A stretch of 64,000 nt of DNA from YA12-FULL-51-18 sp041665305 (GCA_041665305.1 JBAYJD010000007.1:1-64000), one strand, 5' to 3'; counted from the stretch's first letter, positions 25,069 through 34,173 are shown. Numbers and translations: made by a program. Notes: generated from the letters alone by a model not told the origin.

Positions 25069-25676
25069 GCTTTTTTCTCGCTCCAGGATTTCCTGATGAG
25101 CTCCCGGTGGTTATAAAGGTAGATGAGGCCGCTTATCAGCGTGATCAGGGCCGTGAAGACCGTGAGATCGTGCGCTATCCGGCCGGAATAGGCGTTCAGC
25201 CGGACGAGCCAGTCCGGGCCCGGCGGATGTTTGCGAAGCCAGGCTTTAAGCACCAGCAGCGCCATAATAATGAACGAAGAGGTCAGTTGCACGGTCGTCT
25301 TTAATTTCCCGGCGGCTTCCGCTTTCATCACTTCCCCGTTCAGGGCCGCCAGCACCCGCAGCGTGGAAATGGTGAACTCTCTGAGCAGGATGATGAAGAC
25401 GGCCCATAACGGTATCGTCAGATCGTGGATCGAGGCGAAAGCGAGAAAGGTCGCCATGATCAGGATCTTATCGGCCAGCGGGTCGGCTATAGCGCCGAAA
25501 CGCGTGGTAGTATGCGTGTGCCTGGCGATAACGCCGTCCACATAGTCCGAGATGCTGGCGACCGTGAGGAGTATGAACGCAATGATGACCGACCAGAAGC
25601 TGCGGCAGAAGATCAAAACGAATATTACCAGGCTCAGGAACATCCGTACGAGCGTTATGCGGTTTGCCAGCGTCAT
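25065..25676 (-). CDS. pgsA: CDP-diacylglycerol-glycerol-3-phosphate 3-phosphatidyltransferase
   Basis: 203 aa. Integral membrane enzyme making phosphatidylglycerol phosphate. The CDP-alcohol phosphotransferase motif is intact: DYVDGVIAR, eight residues, then GAIADPLADK, giving the D..DG..AR..G...D...D spacing. N-terminal NRITLVRMFLS is typical. Overlaps pgpA by 4 nt and follows lolA. Confidence 0.93.
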   Translation of the reverse strand: MTLANRITLVRMFLSLVIFVLIFCRSFWSVIIAFILLTVASISDYVDGVIARHTHTTTRFGAIADPLADKILIMATFLAFASIHDLTIPLWAVFIILLREFTISTLRVLAALNGEVMKAEAAGKLKTTVQLTSSFIIMALLVLKAWLRKHPPGPDWLVRLNAYSGRIAHDLTVFTALITLISGLIYLYNHRELIRKSWSEKKA

Positions 25677-25724
25677 ATGAGTTTCAATTTTCCGGCCGTC
25701 AGGCCCGCTAAATCTTCCAATCCT

Positions 25725-26501
25725 CTAATTTTTGAATTCCAGCACTTCGGTGCCCTTGGGCGGGACGAACCTGAAGAGCGCTTTGTCCAGCGCGGCGTTC
25801 TTTTCCGGGTTTTCCAGCCGGGTCCTGATGACGGTCTTGTCCACGGTCAGTGAGGCTTCGGCCGGAAAATAGTCGGTTGAAGACAGGGCCAGTTCAAGGG
25901 TGTACAGCCCGGGCTCGTTCTTCGGGGTGAGGGTCATGGTGAGGTAATAGGGGGCCGCGGCGTTCCTTACGACGCTCACATTGTTCTTTTCGGTCAGGGC
26001 GGCGTAATTGCCGAAGTCCATGATGCCGGAAAAATTGCCGCTCTGGTTCTTTTTCCACGCGGCCCACGAGGTACGCACGGCCTGCGAATCTTCCGGTTTA
26101 TAGACCCAGAGCTCTTTCTTGTCCGTGTAGACCAGTTGTCTGGCGGGCTTTATATGCTCTATCTTCAACAGGTCAGGCTTCATATAGCTGAGCACGCCTT
26201 CGATATGCTGCTTTAAACCTGCGTCGAAAAAATCAACTTCCTGGCTGAAGCGCGTCCGCAGCGTTTCAAGTTTGGAATCCCATTCTTTCAGGCCGGAGAT
26301 CGCCGCGTTTTTAAGTCCGGCGCCGCCGCTTTCCTCCGCCGGGTGGAGCTCCTTTCCTCCCGCGGTGCGTGTGGATACGGCTATTTTCGCGGCGGCTTTT
26401 CCTGCATGGCCGGCCGAGGGCTTGATCTTTTTTATTTCTCCGGCGCGCGCGGAGACCGTCAGCAGGACGGCCAGCGCCGGCAGGATGATAGATAGTTTCA
26501 T
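25725..26501 (-). CDS. lolA: Outer-membrane lipoprotein carrier LolA-type protein
   Basis: 258 aa, somewhat longer than typical LolA (about 200) because of a 50-residue N-terminal linker after the signal peptide (MKLSIILPALAVLLTVSARA). The LolA-like fold region (about 70-258) shows LRTRFSQEV, GVLSYMKPDLLKIEH, KKELWVYKPEDSQAV and a late YTLELALSSTDYFPAEASLTVD. It would carry lipoproteins through the periplasm. Start overlaps the ftsK stop by 4 nt; ftsK-lolA neighbourhood is common in many bacteria. Confidence 0.82.
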   Translation of the reverse strand: MKLSIILPALAVLLTVSARAGEIKKIKPSAGHAGKAAAKIAVSTRTAGGKELHPAEESGGAGLKNAAISGLKEWDSKLETLRTRFSQEVDFFDAGLKQHIEGVLSYMKPDLLKIEHIKPARQLVYTDKKELWVYKPEDSQAVRTSWAAWKKNQSGNFSGIMDFGNYAALTEKNNVSVVRNAAAPYYLTMTLTPKNEPGLYTLELALSSTDYFPAEASLTVDKTVIRTRLENPEKNAALDKALFRFVPPKGTEVLEFKN

Positions 26502-28879
26502 TGTATCCCCTCCTTTTCTTCTTCCATGGCCCGGAGATCCGGGGCGTCGGACTCCGCGTCCACATGGCTGCCTATCTTGTCGAAGTCTATCTCCCAGCGG
26601 TTGGAGCCTTCCGGCTTGCGTATATAACCGCTGGTCTCAAGAATGCTCAAAAGGTTGGTGGCCCTGGCCGAGGAGCCGAAATGGGCTTTCAGGAGGTCCT
26701 GCGATACCCGGCGGCGTTCAAGGATGAGCCGCATGGCGTTGATCAGTTCCTCGGAACTCCCGCCGGAGCCGCTCAGGGATTTCTCCTCGTCCTCCACGAG
26801 CGGCAGATAATAGGGCTTGGCCTGGGCGCGCAGATAATCGGCCACTTTTCGTATTTCATCCTCGGAAACATACGCGCCCTGGATCCGGACCGGTTTCTGG
26901 GCGTCTATGGCGAGATACAGCAGGTCGCCCCGGCCGATGAGCGACTCGGCGCCGGGGGTGTCGAGAATGACGCGGGAATCCGTTTTTGAGGTCACCTGGA
27001 GCGCCACCCTGGACGGCAGATTGGCCTTGATGACGCCGGTGATTATATCCACCGAAGGGCGCTGGGTGGCCAGGACCAGGTGGATGCCCACCGCCCGGGC
27101 CATCTGCGCCAGGCGCTGGATAGAGTCTTCCACCACATTTTTTACCTGAAGGATCAGGTCCGCCAGCTCGTCTATGACGACGACAATATAGTGTTCCTGC
27201 GGCTGGCCGTTGGCGGCGGCCCACTTATTATAGGACGCGATATTCTTAACCCTGGCCTTTTCAAATTTTATATATCTTTTTTCCATGACGCGGGTGAGCG
27301 CCAGCAGGGATTTAGCCGCTTCCTTGGGGTCGGTGACGACCGAGACTTTGTCGGGTGTTTCTTTAGGGTCGTAAAGATACGGGATGTCTTCGTAAAAGGT
27401 CAGCTCCAGCCTCTTGGGGTCTATGAACAGGAATTTAACTTCGTCCGGGGTTTTGCGGTAGATGATGGAAAGTATCAGCGCCTGCATGAATACGCTCTTT
27501 CCGCTGTTGGTCGCTCCGGCGACCAGGAGGTGCGGCATGGTTTCAAGGTTCGCCACGGCGATGGAGCCTTCCGCGTGCCGGCCTATGCCGAACAACAGCG
27601 GATCCCTGCGTTCGTTGAAACTGGAGCTTTCCAGCACTTCGCGCAAGGAAACCTTGGCGCGGCTGTTGTTCGGGATCTCAAAGCCGATAGCCGATTTGCC
27701 CGGGATCGGGGCTATTACGCGGATGCCTCCCGAGGCTTTCATCGCCAGCGCCACATCGTTGGAAAGCGAGACAATGGAACTTATCTTTACTCCCGGCGCC
27801 GGGGTTACTTCGTAGCGGGTGATCACCGGACCGGGGTAAACTCCGGACACATGGGCCGAGATCCCGAAACTTTTAAAGGTGTCTTCCAGAAGGTTCTTGG
27901 AAGCGTTTATCTCTTCGTTGGTGGGGCCGACAAAGCCCTGCCTGGACGGTTCTTCCAGGAGGCTGGTGGGCGGCAATTTGAAATCCTTGAAATGGCCCTC
28001 CGTTTGCGCGTGGACGGGAGCGGTTCCAGCCGCCTCCGGAGTCTGGACTTTGTGAGGCTGCTGCGCGGCGGGTTTTTGCTCTTTTTCCCTGTATGCCGCG
28101 GCTTCGGTCGCCGCCCGTACTATCCGGGGTTCGGCCGGGGGCGCGGTTTCGGGGAGCGGTTCCCTCCTGGGCGCCGGGGGCGGCTCGGAAATGGGGCGCG
28201 CTTCGTAGGCGGCGCCTTCGCCGGCTTCCCTGTCGGAGATTATTTTAAGTTTGGCCTTAAGCTCCCTGCGGGCCGCGGCCCAGTGCCGGTAATCGTCCAG
28301 CACTGCCGAAGCGACGGCTTTGTAAACCCTGAGCCAGGAGATCTTGAAGAGAAGCTGCAGGCCGGCGAACAGGATGACGCCGGAAAAAAGCGCCGCGCCC
28401 GGAGGGCCGAACATTTTGGCCAGCACCCCTTCCAGCGCGTAGCCGAGCCAGCCGCCGTCGAAGACTTCCGCGCCGAAGCGCGCCCCCAGCAGGTCGATAA
28501 CCGAGGAGACGGCGCCCAGGATCATCAGGATGCCGGCGGTAAGCGTTAGAGCCCCTTTGTGCGGCCGGTTGACCTTAAGCAGGATGGCTATAAGGCCGTA
28601 AAGAAAAATAAAAGGGAAAAAATACGCGGTTTTGCCGAGAAAGGCGAAGAGCGCGGTTTTGACCGGGCCGCCTATCAGGGTCGTTTCAGCGGCGGGGCTG
28701 AAGACCAGCCAGATAAGCCAGAGGCTGAAGGAAAAAGAGAGCAGCCAGTATATGACATAGGAGAGCCCGCCCGGTTTTTTTTTACCGGAGGCCGCGAGCC
28801 TGTTGACGGCAAAGGCGCGCCCTTTTGAACCCGTTCTGTCGATTCCGAACATAAAAGAACCCATAGCTTCGCCGATCAA
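26498..28879 (-). CDS. ftsK: DNA translocase FtsK/SpoIIIE
   Basis: 793 aa. Four or five N-terminal membrane helices (about 38-200), a Pro/Glu-rich linker (200-320), then the motor: alpha domain, Walker A GATNSGKSVFM (about residue 455), Walker B YIVVVIDELADL, and HLVLATQRPSVDIITG. The C-terminal winged-helix gamma domain (about 720-785; SQDLLKAHFGSSARATNLLSIL) reads polar sequences. It pumps chromosome DNA through the closing septum. The linker is short compared with E. coli FtsK. Confidence 0.96.
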   Translation of the reverse strand: MIGEAMGSFMFGIDRTGSKGRAFAVNRLAASGKKKPGGLSYVIYWLLSFSFSLWLIWLVFSPAAETTLIGGPVKTALFAFLGKTAYFFPFIFLYGLIAILLKVNRPHKGALTLTAGILMILGAVSSVIDLLGARFGAEVFDGGWLGYALEGVLAKMFGPPGAALFSGVILFAGLQLLFKISWLRVYKAVASAVLDDYRHWAAARRELKAKLKIISDREAGEGAAYEARPISEPPPAPRREPLPETAPPAEPRIVRAATEAAAYREKEQKPAAQQPHKVQTPEAAGTAPVHAQTEGHFKDFKLPPTSLLEEPSRQGFVGPTNEEINASKNLLEDTFKSFGISAHVSGVYPGPVITRYEVTPAPGVKISSIVSLSNDVALAMKASGGIRVIAPIPGKSAIGFEIPNNSRAKVSLREVLESSSFNERRDPLLFGIGRHAEGSIAVANLETMPHLLVAGATNSGKSVFMQALILSIIYRKTPDEVKFLFIDPKRLELTFYEDIPYLYDPKETPDKVSVVTDPKEAAKSLLALTRVMEKRYIKFEKARVKNIASYNKWAAANGQPQEHYIVVVIDELADLILQVKNVVEDSIQRLAQMARAVGIHLVLATQRPSVDIITGVIKANLPSRVALQVTSKTDSRVILDTPGAESLIGRGDLLYLAIDAQKPVRIQGAYVSEDEIRKVADYLRAQAKPYYLPLVEDEEKSLSGSGGSSEELINAMRLILERRRVSQDLLKAHFGSSARATNLLSILETSGYIRKPEGSNRWEIDFDKIGSHVDAESDAPDLRAMEEEKEGIQ

Positions 28880-28928
28880 ATGCCGAAAGACCGCGTTAAC
28901 GCAATACCAGGGAGAGGCCGCAGAGGTC

Positions 28929-29153
28929 TTATTGCCCCGAAACGAGTTTGATCTTGAAGTTGAGGTCCTGGGGATACATGTTTATCTTGCCCTGAGCGGC
29001 AAGCCAGCCCAGCGCCAGGTAAAGCGCGGAGCTGGAAAGATGAAGCTTTAACTTGATATCCCAGGAAGTGGTTTCCACTCCGCCTTTAAGCAGCTCGGCT
29101 ATCTTATCGGCGGTCTGGGTTATGGTATCCGTGAAGCGGGCCGTTTCGTTCAT
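28929..29153 (-). CDS. Small winged helix-turn-helix protein (DUF2582-like)
   Basis: 74 aa. The whole protein looks like one winged helix: ITQTADKIAELLKGG, TTSWDIKLKLHLSSSALYLALGWLAAQGKI, then a beta wing (NMYPQDLNFKIKL). This matches the DUF2582 winged-helix family of very small proteins; its role is unknown. It lies 9 bp after accB and 49 bp before ftsK in the same direction. Confidence 0.7.
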   Translation of the reverse strand: MNETARFTDTITQTADKIAELLKGGVETTSWDIKLKLHLSSSALYLALGWLAAQGKINMYPQDLNFKIKLVSGQ

Positions 29154-29162
29154 AATTGGAGC

Positions 29163-29660
29163 TTACTTCCTCTTTATAAGGAACAGGTTCTGGTTCGGCT
29201 CGACGGGTTTGCCGTTCTCCGCGAGCACTTTTTCTATGACGCATTCCTGTTCGGCTTTAAGTTCGTTGAAGACCTTCATGGCTTCCAGAACGCAAAGGAC
29301 CTGTCCTTCCTTCACGGTGTCGCCTTCCCTGACATAGGGCGGACTGGAAGGGGTGGGCGCCCGGTAGAAAATGCCGGACATAGGGGCTTTTATCGTTTCC
29401 CCCTCAGGGGCCGCGGGGGCCGGGGCGGACGAGGGTTTGGCCCCGGCGGGGGCCGCGGCCTGGTGGACCGCATGGGCCGCGAAAACGGGTATGGGCTGCA
29501 CCGTCTGGTTGTGTTTGCGTACCAGTTTGATGTAGGTCGCGTCCTTTGAGAATTCCACGACCTCCAGTTTGTTCGCGTTCATGAACTGGTAGAACTTCTG
29601 CACCTGTTCAAAAGCGTTTTCAAGTTTTTTTGGGCTGGTTCCCGGGGTGGTTTTTTTCAT
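29163..29660 (-). CDS. accB: Biotin carboxyl carrier protein of acetyl-CoA carboxylase
   Basis: 165 aa from the ATG at 29660, which has GAGGAGG at the right distance; the longer frame to 29720 lacks one. It ends in a biotinyl domain with the biotin attachment site VLEAMKVFNEL (Lys of AMK) and the BCCP thumb region (IFYRAPTPSSPPYVREGDTVKEG). An N-terminal helix and Ala/Pro-rich linker precede it. It carries carboxybiotin in fatty-acid synthesis. accC, usually next to it, is absent here. Confidence 0.92.
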   Translation of the reverse strand: MKKTTPGTSPKKLENAFEQVQKFYQFMNANKLEVVEFSKDATYIKLVRKHNQTVQPIPVFAAHAVHQAAAPAGAKPSSAPAPAAPEGETIKAPMSGIFYRAPTPSSPPYVREGDTVKEGQVLCVLEAMKVFNELKAEQECVIEKVLAENGKPVEPNQNLFLIKRK

Positions 29661-29713
29661 AAGGTCTTCCTCCTCATTTTCAGCCGCGATCAAAAATCCC
29701 TGATACTTCACCT

Positions 29714-29745
29714 CCGGCACGGGGGCCCGTTCATCCCCGTGCCGG
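29714..29745 (-). other. Strong intercistronic hairpin between pnp and accB
   Basis: CCGGCACGGGG / CCCCGTGCCGG, 11-bp arms with a 10-nt loop. On the minus strand no U tract follows, so it is more likely an mRNA stability or processing element than a terminator. Confidence 0.5.
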
Positions 29746-29750
29746 GTGAG

Positions 29751-29777
29751 ATAAAACGCCGTTCAGCGGCGTTTTAT
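29751..29777. repeat. Type-B hairpin repeat (copy B4)
   Basis: ATAAAACGCCG, loop TTCAG, CGGCGTTTTAT. The arms equal those of B3 at 21353. It overlaps the pnp stop codon (29774-29776), as B1 overlaps the TolR stop. Confidence 0.55.
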
Positions 29778-31897
29778 TTTGCCGGTTGTCCGCCCTGCAG
29801 CAGGACTTTTCTGGAGAGCCTGATCTTGCCGTTGTTGTCCATATCGATGACCTTGACCTTCACTTCTTCGCCCATCTTAAGGACATCTTCCACGCGCCGT
29901 ATGCGCTGGGTGTCTATCTCCGAGATATGCAGGAGGCCTTCCTTGCCGGGCAGGATCTCTACGAACGCGCCGAAGTCGACTATCGAGACCACTTTGCCGG
30001 TGTAGATCGTGCCTATCTCCACTTCCATAGTGTAGTAGCCCACCATCTGCTTGGCGGCCTCAAGGCTCGCCCGGTCGGTGCAGGAAATGAAGATCGAACC
30101 GTCGTCGTCGACTTCAATGTCGGCGCCGGTCTTCTCGATTATCCCGCGGATGTTCTTTCCGCCCGGCCCTATGAACTGGCCGATCTTTTCCTTGGCGATC
30201 TGCATCTTGGCTATGCCGGGGGCGTACCTGGAGATGTCGGTCCTCGGAGCGGGCATATACTTTTCCATGAGGTCGAGGATATGGTTCCTGCCGCGGGTGG
30301 CCTGCTCTATGGCTTCGCCGAGTATGTTCAGCGGAATGCCGGTCGCCAGCTTCACATCCATCTGAAAAGCGGTGACGCCTTTCCGGGTGCCGGTCAGCTT
30401 GAAGTCCATGTCGCCGAAGTGATCTTCGAATCCGGAGATGTCGGAGATGACGGCGTGATTGGACCCGTCTGTGATGAGGCCCATGGCTATGCCGGAGCAC
30501 GCCGCTTTCATGGGCACGCCCGCGTCGAACATCGCCAGCGAGCCGCCGCAGACGGAAGCCATCGAGGAGGAGCCGTTCGACTCCAGGATGTCGGAAACTA
30601 TCCTGATGGTGTAAGGGAAGATGTCGTCGGAGGGCAGGAGCGGAGTGAGCGCGCGCTTGGCGAGCGCGCCGTGGCCTATCTCCCTTCTGCCCGGGCCCCT
30701 GTCGGGGCGGACCTCGCCGGTGGAGTAGCCGGGGAAGTTGTAATGCAGCATGAATTTATCCAGGGAGCGGCCTTCCAGGTCGTCCAGGATCTGTTTGTCG
30801 GCCGGGGTGCCGAGCGTTACCGTGGCCATGGTCTGGGTCTGGCCCCTGGTGAACACGGCCGAGCCGTGGGTCCTGGGGAGGAAGCCCGCCTGCATGGAGA
30901 TCTTGCGGATCTCGTCGGTTTTCCTGCCGTCGGCGCGGAGCCTTTTCTCGAGGATCTGCGCCCTTGACAGGCCGTAGATGATCTCTTCCATCAGGGTCTT
31001 AACCTGGAAGGAAACCGTTTTTTCTTCCGGGAATGTTTCGGTCATTTCTTTGATGAGGCCGTCTTTGACCTCGGAGATGGTGTTTTCCAGCACTTCCTTG
31101 GAAGGGAAGGAGGAGAGGAGTTTTTCGATGGCCGGTTTGGCCTTGGCTTCCACGGCGGACTTGATCTCCGGCTTTATGACGGGGGTCGGGACCAGGGTCT
31201 TGGGTTTGCCGCAGGCTTCGCGGAGCTTGATCTGCAGGTTGCAAAGTTTGTCTATTTCCGGTTTGCAGAGCTCCATGGCGGCGATCAGGTCGGAGTTGGC
31301 GATCTCTTTTCCCCCGCCCTCGCACATCAGGATGCCTTTGAGCGTGCCGGAGATGACGAGCTCAAGCTCGGCGCCCTGGCGCTGCTCGAAAGTCGGGTTC
31401 AGGATGAATTTGCCTTCCACCTTGCCCACCCTGGCGGCGGCCACGGGGCCGTTGAACGGGATGTCCGAGATCATCACGGCGGCGGCCGCCGCGTTTATGG
31501 CCAGGACATCGGAGTCGTTCTGGCCGTCGCTGGACATGACCAGGGAGACCACCTGGGTCTCGGTGTTGAAATATTCCGGGAACAAAGGCCTTAAGGTGCG
31601 GTCGGAAAGCCTGGAGGCCAGGACTTCCTTCTCGCGGGCTTTTCCTTCCCTTTTAAAGAAGCCGCCGGGGATCTTGCCCGCGGCGTAGGTCCTTTCCTTG
31701 TAATCCACCGAGAGGGGTACGAATTCCGGCGGATTATCCTTGGGTTTTTTTGCCTGGACGCAGGAGGCCAGCACCATGGTCTCGCCGCAGCGGGCCATCA
31801 CGGAGCCGCCGGCCTGTTTGGCCAGAAGCCCGGTTTCGAATGAAATCGTCTTATCTCCGACCTTTTCTTCAAGGCGGACTATTTTGGGTTCTGTCAT
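29774..31897 (-). CDS. pnp: Polyribonucleotide nucleotidyltransferase (PNPase)
   Basis: 707 aa, full length. Phosphorolytic 3'-5' exoribonuclease. Two RNase PH domains (GSVMARCGETMVLASC; later GSAVFTRGQTQTMATVTLG), the catalytic KLTGTRKGVTAFQMDVKL region, a KH domain (IGQFIGPGGKNIRGI) and a C-terminal S1 domain (YTGKVVSIVDFGAFVEILPGKEGLLHISEI). It follows rpsO by 5 bp, the standard arrangement in which PNPase controls its own messenger. Confidence 0.98.
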   Translation of the reverse strand: MTEPKIVRLEEKVGDKTISFETGLLAKQAGGSVMARCGETMVLASCVQAKKPKDNPPEFVPLSVDYKERTYAAGKIPGGFFKREGKAREKEVLASRLSDRTLRPLFPEYFNTETQVVSLVMSSDGQNDSDVLAINAAAAAVMISDIPFNGPVAAARVGKVEGKFILNPTFEQRQGAELELVISGTLKGILMCEGGGKEIANSDLIAAMELCKPEIDKLCNLQIKLREACGKPKTLVPTPVIKPEIKSAVEAKAKPAIEKLLSSFPSKEVLENTISEVKDGLIKEMTETFPEEKTVSFQVKTLMEEIIYGLSRAQILEKRLRADGRKTDEIRKISMQAGFLPRTHGSAVFTRGQTQTMATVTLGTPADKQILDDLEGRSLDKFMLHYNFPGYSTGEVRPDRGPGRREIGHGALAKRALTPLLPSDDIFPYTIRIVSDILESNGSSSMASVCGGSLAMFDAGVPMKAACSGIAMGLITDGSNHAVISDISGFEDHFGDMDFKLTGTRKGVTAFQMDVKLATGIPLNILGEAIEQATRGRNHILDLMEKYMPAPRTDISRYAPGIAKMQIAKEKIGQFIGPGGKNIRGIIEKTGADIEVDDDGSIFISCTDRASLEAAKQMVGYYTMEVEIGTIYTGKVVSIVDFGAFVEILPGKEGLLHISEIDTQRIRRVEDVLKMGEEVKVKVIDMDNNGKIRLSRKVLLQGGQPAK

Positions 31898-31902
31898 TGG
31901 TT

Positions 31903-32172
31903 TTATTTCCTTAAGCCTAGTTGTTTGATCACTTTCTTGTACTCTTCGCGGTTGATCTTTTCGAGGTAGGTGAGAAAGTGTTTTCTCTTGTTGACGAGAA
32001 TGGAAAGGCCCCTCTTGGTGGAGTGGTCTTTGGGGTTGGTGGTGATATGTTTTGCCAGATACTGGATCCTTTCGGTCAGCAGGGCCACCTGAACGGCCGT
32101 GGAACCGGTATTGACGGGGTTAGCGGCGAATTTCTCCACTATTTCTTTGGTTTTCTGTTTGGTTGTCGGCAT
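31903..32172 (-). CDS. rpsO: Ribosomal protein S15
   Basis: 89 aa, exact family length. Binds 16S rRNA and nucleates the 30S platform. Characteristic VALLTERIQYLAKHITTNPKDHSTKRGL and LVNKRKHFLTYL. First gene of a long minus-strand run, with a near-consensus promoter 39-67 bp upstream. Confidence 0.97.
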   Translation of the reverse strand: MPTTKQKTKEIVEKFAANPVNTGSTAVQVALLTERIQYLAKHITTNPKDHSTKRGLSILVNKRKHFLTYLEKINREEYKKVIKQLGLRK

Positions 32173-32210
32173 TATTTAGTCTCTCTTGTTAGGATTCTTA
32201 TCTTGGGACT

Positions 32211-32239
32211 ATTATAGGAATTCCATCCATCCAAGTCAA
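32211..32239 (-). promoter_or_regulatory. rpsO-pnp promoter
   Basis: Minus strand TTGACT (32234-32239), 17 bp, TATAAT (32211-32216). Confidence 0.85.
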
Positions 32240-32246
32240 CATTCCC

Positions 32247-32276
32247 TTGACATGTTTGCGCGGTCTGGTGTATTAT
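32247..32276 (+). promoter_or_regulatory. Divergent plus-strand promoter
   Basis: TTGACA (32247-32252), 18 bp, TATTAT (32271-32276). It points away from rpsO toward the 3' end of the ABC-F gene, where no plus-strand gene exists. Confidence 0.55.
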
Positions 32277-32289
32277 GTCGTCGGCTGCG

Positions 32290-32334
32290 CGGGCTATCTG
32301 ACGGAAAAGTATGGGAAAAGGAGAAGATAGCCCG
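32290..32334 (+). ncRNA. Possible small RNA hairpin with purine-rich loop
   Basis: CGGGCTATCT (32290-32299) and AGATAGCCCG (32325-32334) form a perfect 10-bp stem around a 25-nt loop made almost wholly of A and G. It lies just downstream of the plus-strand promoter at 32247. The following GTTGTTACGTTT is a weak U tract, so it may be a short RNA, or only the 3' hairpin of the convergent ABC-F gene. Confidence 0.35.
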
Positions 32335-32338
32335 GTTG

Positions 32339-34144
32339 TTACGTTTGGAGTTCGGACCAGGCGGAGATAAGCGCTTCAACTTTGCGCAGGGCCGCGTCCA
32401 GTTTTCCGTGCCGTTCGGCCAGCTCCCGGGCGTCGGCGGCGACGGCGGGGTCTTCCAGGGCGCGGCGGGCTTTTTCAGCCTGGTTCTCCGCGGTTTGGAT
32501 CTCGGCTTCCAGTTTTCTCAGGGCGTTCCTGAGTTCGCGCGTTTCTTTGGCGGAAGCTCCAGGCCGGTCCTCCTTCGGCCGCAGGGCCGGGGCCGGCTGT
32601 CGGGCTGTGTTGTTTTCCTCTTCCTCCCTCCAATTCTCCCATTGCGAAAGATCCGCGAAAAAACGGGCGTTGCCGCGGCCGTCCAGAGCCAGCAGCCGCA
32701 GGCTTACCCGTTCGAGCAGATAGCGGTCGTGGGTGACCAGCACCAGGGCGCCCGGGAATTCCAGCATGCTTGACTCCAGGACTTCGAGAGATTGCAGGTC
32801 CAGGTCGTTGGTCGGCTCGTCCAAAAGGATCACATCGGCCGGTTTGAGCATAAAACCGGCTATAAGCACCCGGGCCTGCTCTCCGCCGGAGAGGACTTTC
32901 AGCGGCATCTCCAGCTGTTCCTGGCGGAATAAAAACCGGGAAGCCCAGCCGCGCACGTGGATCGATCTGCCTTTGTAAACGACATGTTCTCCGTTACCCG
33001 CCAGCGCCTGTTTAAGGGTCAGGTCCAGGTCGAGCTTTGCGCGGTGCTGGTCGAAGACGGCCACCCGCAGGCCCTCCGCCCGTTTAATGGTTCCGGAGTC
33101 CGGCGCCGATTCCCCCGCCAGCATTTTGAGAAGAGTGCTCTTGCCCGAACCATTGCCGCCAAGCAGGCCCAGCTTGTCTCCGGGGCTGAGGGTGAGGCTC
33201 AGCGGTCCGAACAGTTTGCGCCCTCCCATGCTCTTGGCGGCGTTTACCGCGTAGATCAGGCGGTCGGCCTGCCGGTCGCCGGCCGTAAAATCCATGTCCG
33301 CCGCGCGGCCCTGGGCATTGTGATATTCCAGGTCCGAAAGTTCGTTGATAAGTTCGCCGGCGCGGTCGATCCTTGCCTTCTGCTTGGTAGTGCGCGCCCT
33401 GGGACCTTTGCGCAGCCAGGCTATTTCCCCCCGCACGATATTGCGCGCCGAATCTTCGCGCGCCTCCTGCGCGTCGAAGAAGGCTTCGCGGTTCTCCAGG
33501 AACCGGGTGTAGTTCCCCGCGCTGCTGAAGTGCCCCTCCGGGTAGCGCTTGTTAAGTTCCACCACGCGGTTGGTCACGCGCTCCAGGAACCGGCGGTCGT
33601 GCGTGACCACCAGAAATGAGAATTTTAGGTCGGAAATGAACCGCTCCAGCCAGCGCACGCCCTCTATGTCCAGGTGGTTGGTGGGTTCGTCCAGCAGGAG
33701 GAGGTCCGGTTCGCGCGCCGTCCGCGCCAGGATGGCCAGCCGTTTTAGCCACCCGCCGGAAAGCGCGGCCGCCTGCTGCGCGGGATCGGTAAAGCCCGCC
33801 GCGGCGAGGCCGGAGTCCGCGCGGATGTCCATTTCGTGATCCTGCAGGTTCAGGCCCTGCAGGGAGCGCACGACTTCCTGCCGTACGGTCCAGCCCGCGG
33901 GAGCCGGTTCAAAAAAATCCTGCTGCGGCAGGTATCCCAGGCGCAGGCCGCGCCGCCGCGTGACCGCGCCGGAGTCCGGAGCCTCGCGGCCCGCCAGGAT
34001 CTTGAGCAGGGTGGATTTCCCTGCGCCGTTGGGCCCGATAAGTCCGGTGCGTTCGCCTTCGGAGAGTCCGAAGGACAAATTTTCGAACAGCGGCCGCGAG
34101 CCGAAGGTCTTGGAAAGAGCCTGGCAGCTAAGCAGTATGGCCAT
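32339..34144 (-). CDS. ABC-F family ATP-binding protein (Uup-like)
   Basis: 601 aa with no membrane segments. Two ABC ATPase domains: Walker A GPNGAGKST (about residue 37) and GGNGSGKST (about 330); signatures LSGGWLKRL and LSGGEQARV; Walker B LLLLDEPTNHLD and VILLDEPTNDLD. The inter-domain linker and C-terminal coiled coil (LRNALRKLEAEIQTAENQAEKA) are as in Uup/EttA translation factors that act on the ribosome. LSGGW in place of LSGGE/Q in the first signature is a mild variant. A resistance role is possible but not indicated. Confidence 0.9.
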   Translation of the reverse strand: MAILLSCQALSKTFGSRPLFENLSFGLSEGERTGLIGPNGAGKSTLLKILAGREAPDSGAVTRRRGLRLGYLPQQDFFEPAPAGWTVRQEVVRSLQGLNLQDHEMDIRADSGLAAAGFTDPAQQAAALSGGWLKRLAILARTAREPDLLLLDEPTNHLDIEGVRWLERFISDLKFSFLVVTHDRRFLERVTNRVVELNKRYPEGHFSSAGNYTRFLENREAFFDAQEAREDSARNIVRGEIAWLRKGPRARTTKQKARIDRAGELINELSDLEYHNAQGRAADMDFTAGDRQADRLIYAVNAAKSMGGRKLFGPLSLTLSPGDKLGLLGGNGSGKSTLLKMLAGESAPDSGTIKRAEGLRVAVFDQHRAKLDLDLTLKQALAGNGEHVVYKGRSIHVRGWASRFLFRQEQLEMPLKVLSGGEQARVLIAGFMLKPADVILLDEPTNDLDLQSLEVLESSMLEFPGALVLVTHDRYLLERVSLRLLALDGRGNARFFADLSQWENWREEEENNTARQPAPALRPKEDRPGASAKETRELRNALRKLEAEIQTAENQAEKARRALEDPAVAADARELAERHGKLDAALRKVEALISAWSELQT

Positions 34145-34173
34145 TATTTTCCGGGGAGTTCATGGAAAACATT

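Noticed and set aside
27080..28549. A 489-codon frame antisense to ftsK
   Set aside because: Shadow of ftsK with no recognisable domain or ribosome site.
28929..29153. A toxin-antitoxin gene
   Set aside because: The small winged-helix protein has no partner; its neighbours are accB and ftsK.
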